Source: Dastarcus helophoroides
Taxonomy: Eukaryota > Arthropoda > Insecta > Coleoptera > Bothrideridae
Reading direction: 5' to 3'
Assembly (NCBI GenBank): GCA_028583605.1
Contig: CM053331.1
Span: forward strand, 35,331,783-35,395,782
DNA: 64,000 bases
The position numbers were made by a program, and so were the translations under genes. This document shows, piece after piece, positions 59,621 to 64,000 of the stretch (position 1 is the first letter of the stretch; each line of letters begins with the position of its first letter). A model generated the notes under the pieces. It ran no database searches and was not told where the DNA came from. It saw only the letters and a list, made by a program, of their open reading frames with translations.

Positions 59621-61540
59621 TCATGACACAAATATATTGAAAAAATGATGAGAAAAACTTAAAATTTAAAAAGTGGAAAAGTATATCGACCAAAAGTTAA
59701 ACTTCTGGAAAGGATCTAAATTAAAAATGGTTTTAGAAAGACGGGGCCCTGAAAACTGAAAAGTTTCTTGCTCAAGAGCCTATTGGTTTCTAGCTAAGTC
59801 ATTGACAATTGTGTGACGGCCCTTTAGACGGACACTAACGTTTTGCTAATTTGTGGTAACTTTCACCATTTTTATTTTGGATTGTATCGACAGTTTTGTA
59901 TAAAATTTTGGTTGGAAACAAGCGGAGGGAATAAGCCTATAAATCTCGTTGTATGGGGGTTAAAACCGGTAGGAAAAAATTGGGTGGATTGACGATGTCC
60001 CTTTAATCAGGTACGTCGTAGTCGACAGCAAATTGATAAACCTTGTTAGTTACGGTCGCCAGGTATTCCAACTATGCTAAGTGTGTAATCTCTTTGTTGT
60101 TCAGTTCAATAACATCGACATTCCAAAAACTCACCCTCGATAAAAAACGCTTTAAAACTGTTAAAAGCCTGCAGGTAAACTGACCCAGATTAACAATGCA
60201 GTTTGAGTGATATATGACCAAAGGATTCCTGCCTTTTTCATAAGTTTTTAAAGCGATAAACTAATGGTGGAAAATAAGCACAAAGAAAACAGCATTAGCA
60301 AACGAAGTCAGAGTGAAAATATGTTTAAGGCATTGACATTTTAATAAAATGCGTTAAAAACGATGTTTTGTACAAATTAATTGTTATTCGAGTGATAAAA
60401 TACTCTTAAAAACATTTTTTTATAGTTTCGGTGAAGAGAAAGCTGGATGTTTAGCTCAATCTGATTCATTAATTTATAAACACAAATTGGCTACAAGTTG
60501 AGATTTAGCATATACATAATATGTTCCGTACCACTTTCTAATTATTGCTAAGTTTGTTAGCCTCTCTCTGAATCATTAGTGAAGATCCTAGTTTTTGTAC
60601 TTCGTCATAATAATGCATAACAAACATTTAGTCAGGCCTGACACACGTAATACTTTCATTGTTCAATCACCAGAAATCACGATTAAGGATATCACAGGAT
60701 AACTGAGTGCATGTATCGGAATTGATTTGATTGGTTACGGTGATGAAATCGCAACAACTTCCAGATAAGTCGTTCAGATGATTTAAATACAAAACCACTT
60801 TATGAGTTTATGTTTAAACAAATATGCGTAACTGACTTTCTTCTTTTAGTTACTTCCTTCGCAAGTTGTGTACATTTACGTAAAATTGACATGGTCATTT
60901 TAGTGTTAAACGTCGTTTTGCAATCTGCATTGTTCTCACGGATTTTAAGTTTTCTCCAACTTAATTTTGGTGATAACAAGATATAGGTGCAGTTCAGTTA
61001 CACAATGAGAATCCTTTGATGTTTTACTAAAAAAATTGGGCACAGAATGCCAGTGCCTAACATGTTACGTAACTTGAAAATGCATCAATTATGGATTAAT
61101 TACAGACGGAATCTGAGACGATTTCCCTAAATTGCAGTGGCGCGATATTAACACCCATTCGCGAGCGACTCCTTCAGTACAATCGCGAGAAATCGCGGGA
61201 TCCTTCCTTGCAGTTTCCAAATCCTACTTGCCTTTTACAATCACTATCCCTCAAGTTAATGATTAAATAATGAATAACGTCAAAAATAACTTTTTTTGTT
61301 TTCAACGAAGTTGACTCAGCGAAAAATCATCGTAGAGGGCTCGGAGACTGAGCAAACTAAAGAATATTAAATTACCAAAGCGAGCTTTATGATGCAGAAA
61401 AAATTGTTGGAGTTATGATATTAGAAAAAATTGTTGGAGTCCGTGAATACTTTATTAAGTTGAGCAAACATTTTCGAACGTATTTTGGCCGTTTCGTCTT
61501 AAAATTACTCAAAAACTGATAAAGCCAAATACTGCTGTAC
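59621..61540. other. Complex single-copy-looking DNA, no gene recognised
   Basis: From about 59,730 the A/T word pattern stops and base composition is more even. No open frame longer than about 60 codons and no conserved exon was seen. It could contain UTR, promoter or intron of a gene outside the window. Confidence 0.4.
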
Positions 61541-61555
61541 TACTACTACTATTAT

Positions 61556-61900
61556 ATCTCTCTGAAGATGTCCCTTGGCTATCGAAACGCGTTAGAGCAA
61601 TCTTTGTTGTGTTTTTTAACCTTTCTTAGTTTCGGGGGGTACTTCAGTCAACTCATTGTTGCCAAAATTCGGTAATCTAATTTTAGTTGGAATACAAATC
61701 ATCTTCAGAGAAAGTATCCCTCTGAAGATGATAGCTTGGCTATCGAAACGCGTTAGAGTAACCTTTGTTACGTTTTTTAATCTTTCTTGGTTTCAGGGGG
61801 TACTTCAATCAACTCATTGTTGCCAAAATTCGGTAATCTAATTTTAGTTGAAATACAAATCATCTTCAGAGAAAGTATCCCTCTGAAGATGACATTTTAA
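61556..61900 (+). repeat. Tandem 161-bp repeat carrying the hammerhead-like motif
   Basis: CTGAAGATG occurs at 61,562, 61,722 and about 61,883, and TTGCCAAAATTCGG near 61,660 and 61,821: two full periods of about 161 bp plus a partial third. Each full period runs hammerhead-like motif, GTTTTTTAA, CTTTCTTGGTTTCAGGGGG, ACTCATTGTTGCC and a hairpin CATCTTCAGAG/CTCTGAAGATG. These segments are shared with the foldback elements at 11,906 and 58,941. Confidence 0.8.
61718..61758 (+). other. Hammerhead-like fold in the tandem repeat
   Basis: Core CTGAAGA at 61,722-61,728; one extra T; a perfect stem II GATAGC/GCTATC (61,730-61,735 and 61,739-61,744) with TTG loop; GAAA 61,745-61,748; mini-stem III AC-GC-GT; T at 61,754; then AGAG (61,755-61,758), pairing with three of four bases before the core. 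Copy 1 (61,558-61,598) has perfect CTCT/AGAG stem I but a broken stem II. Confidence 0.45.
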
Positions 61901-64000
61901 GGTTATTTTTATATAAATTTCGATCTCTGTTTTCGAAATTTTGACTTCTGTATTTCTAGATACACTCAAATTTCCAAAAAATGTATTTTGTTTTATAAAA
62001 ATCTCGAAAGTTCAATTTCTTTTTCTAGAAATTTTGAAGAATAAAACCGAATATTCCAGTGTTTACAAAAATATCGACTTGAAAACTATTTAATATAAAT
62101 TTTACACTAAAAAGTTCAAAAATGTTCTACAATTTTAAGTTCGTCTCTTATTTTTGATTTTTTTTTTCTTAATATTTTGTATTAAAACATATTTATTTCT
62201 ATAAATTCCGAGCTTAAAGTTGGAAAGTTGAGAAAAAAATCAGAAAGTCAGAAATTCGAAAAAAAATATTAAATTTTTGATCCACATTTCGGGTTTAAAA
62301 AATTTTGATGATAATTTTTAATAATTGATACCCAAATGTTGCTTTTGTAAAAATTTGTATTTTTTCTCAAAATTGTGCTTCTCGCATTTTTACTAAAAAA
62401 TTCGACTTTTGTTTAAATTTATATGCAAACATTCCAAATTTCTCCAAATTTCGACTATTCTCACATTTTTTAAAAGAAATTTCAAAATTAAGTTTTAAAT
62501 TCTTTTTCTAAATTTCAACATTTTTGTTGAAATTTCGATTTTTCTTTGAAGTTCCACTTTACTCTAAATTGCCTTCTCAATTTTTGAAATATAATTAGTT
62601 TTTCTTAAAATTTATAGAAATTTTGCTTTTTTTTGGAAATTTCTTAAATATTTATTTATTTTGAAAATATAGTTTTCTTCAAAATTTCAACATTTTTTTA
62701 AATTTTAGCCATTTAAAGAGGTTCTATATTTCAAAATTCTTTTTAATGTCGACTTTTATAAATTGCGATTAAAATCGAAATTTCTCGAAAAGAATCTTTT
62801 TCAGCAAAAAAAAACCAAATTGGAAAAATCAAAATAAAAAAAAATACGTTTCCAGAAGTTTAAATAAGAATTTTGAGGAACATTTCGACGAACTTTCGAA
62901 ATTTCGAGAAAACACTGATAATTTAATACTTCTTGTGTTGAATATTCCCCCGTTTTTTATTTTAATTTCTACCGTTTCAACCTTTCCATTTTTACATTAT
63001 TAAAATGGAACGAAATTTTTGCAAAATAATCTAAAATTTTAACAAAAGTCGATTTAAAAAAAATCGATATTTTCAGATAAAAGCGAAATGAGAAACTATA
63101 ATTTTAGAAAATCAAAATTTTGAAAAAGGACCAAATTTTGAAATTTTTCGAAATTTTTATAGAAAATTAGGATTTAAAAAATCAAACTTTTGAAAAATAA
63201 TCCCAACATTTTGAAAAAATACCTATAAAAGTTGATCTTATTAAAAAATTAAAGATTTTGGTAAAATAAAGGTATTTTCAAAAAAACTTGTAGAAAGGTT
63301 GATATTTTGAAAAATAATCCGATTCTCGGTTTAGTTTCGGTTCGAAGTATTGGTAAAAGCTATGGATGAAAACGATAGTTTCTATCGTGAACACTTGGTC
63401 AAGAGCCGCAGTAGCTCTGAATTGTTTTTGTGAAATTATCGACCTAGATATTTTCAAAAAGATATGTTCGAACGAAAGGGCAAAGTGAATCAGAGTGCCT
63501 ACATAAATATCAAGATTTTAATGACTCGAGATTTCTGATCTACTGCACACCGTTTGTAATGCCTATGTGGACTAGTTATGAAATAACATAATAGTAGCTG
63601 TTGCGAATTTACCTTGATTATTTTTTCTAATTGTTTCCAATTCGCCATTAAATTCCAACGAACTGTATATTAACACAACAGGAATGTATCATAAATAACT
63701 GTTATGATACATTTGTATTCAGTTTGCAGCTTATTATTTGCTGATTTCTGATTGACATGTACGGTTTTGTTACCGTTAAGTACTGAATTTCACTTTTTAA
63801 TCCGAAAAATTCCTACGTATCGATTATGGTGCATTTTCTCACAAGTTTCTAAGGCGAAATTATGAATTGCAAAGTATCATTTATAGATTTAACAAATCTG
63901 AAGACTTTGGGAAACGAATGGTACAAGTAGCTGTGGGAATTCGCATAAATTTCGTTCGTACAATGAAAGGTAAAAGTTCCACAGTCATTGTTAAGTGCAC
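61901..64000. other. Non-coding DNA, T-rich then A-rich, then ordinary
   Basis: From 61,920 to about 62,760 the plus strand is T-rich degenerate DNA; from 62,760 to 63,330 it is A-rich. The last 670 bases are of normal complexity with no gene recognised. They contain a perfect 11-bp hairpin (ATGTATCATAA / TTATGATACAT, 63,684-63,712, 7-base loop). Confidence 0.55.

Noticed and set aside
59012..61754. Calling the CTGAAGA...GAAA segments proven hammerhead ribozymes
   Set aside because: The extra base between core and stem II and imperfect stem I or II in individual copies leave activity unproven; I report them only as hammerhead-like folds.

Overview
The window is animal nuclear DNA, most likely from an insect and possibly a beetle (the order is a weak guess). 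Two conserved, intron-containing animal genes can be rebuilt exon by exon with GT/AG splice sites and matching phases. The rest is very AT-rich non-coding DNA dominated by short A/T words (AAATTT, GAAAATT, TCGAAA) arranged in many degenerate tandem arrays. I saw no tRNA, rRNA, CRISPR array or bacterial-type operon.

Left part (1-5,240): AT-rich sequence with two tandem arrays (about 915-2,985 and 3,391-4,020), then a probable minus-strand exon (4,585-4,678) of an unidentified gene. That gene may share a promoter with the next one.

5,368-18,106, plus strand: an ortholog of WAC (WW domain adaptor with coiled coil, Drosophila wacky). Nine exons sum to 1,722 nt, giving 573 residues. Its introns hold degenerate repeats, a short foldback insertion with a 10-bp target-site duplication, and an array of about 18 sequences that resemble 3' splice sites.

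18,107-26,325: the WAC 3' flank and a long probable Nup153 3' UTR. The two genes converge here.

26,326-39,712, minus strand: an ortholog of the nuclear-pore basket protein Nup153. Five exons sum to 3,786 nt, giving 1,261 residues with five RanBP2-type zinc fingers, FG repeats and the basic C-terminal tail. A 100-bp spacer separates its ATG from a possible plus-strand small gene (39,812-39,820 joined to 43,117-43,332).

43,461-55,556: four tandem copies of a unit of about 3.14 kb. Full units carry two long imperfect palindromes. The third copy is interrupted by a 1.62-kb inverted pair of truncated Penelope-like elements (GIY-YIG endonuclease end) flanked by a 12-bp target-site duplication. The fourth copy has lost both palindromes.

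55,827-58,860: six tandem copies of a unit of about 505 bp. From 58,940 to 61,900 there are short foldback elements and a tandem 161-bp repeat carrying a motif that fits much of the hammerhead-ribozyme core. The Penelope-like element ends contain a decayed version of the same architecture.

The strongest lead for something undescribed is this link: short inverted elements with 10-bp target-site duplications, a 161-bp tandem array and a truncated Penelope-like element, all carrying hammerhead-like folds. The second lead is the tandem array of long palindromes, which could be a hairpin-RNA (endo-siRNA) source. All identifications were made by eye; no search or folding program was run.
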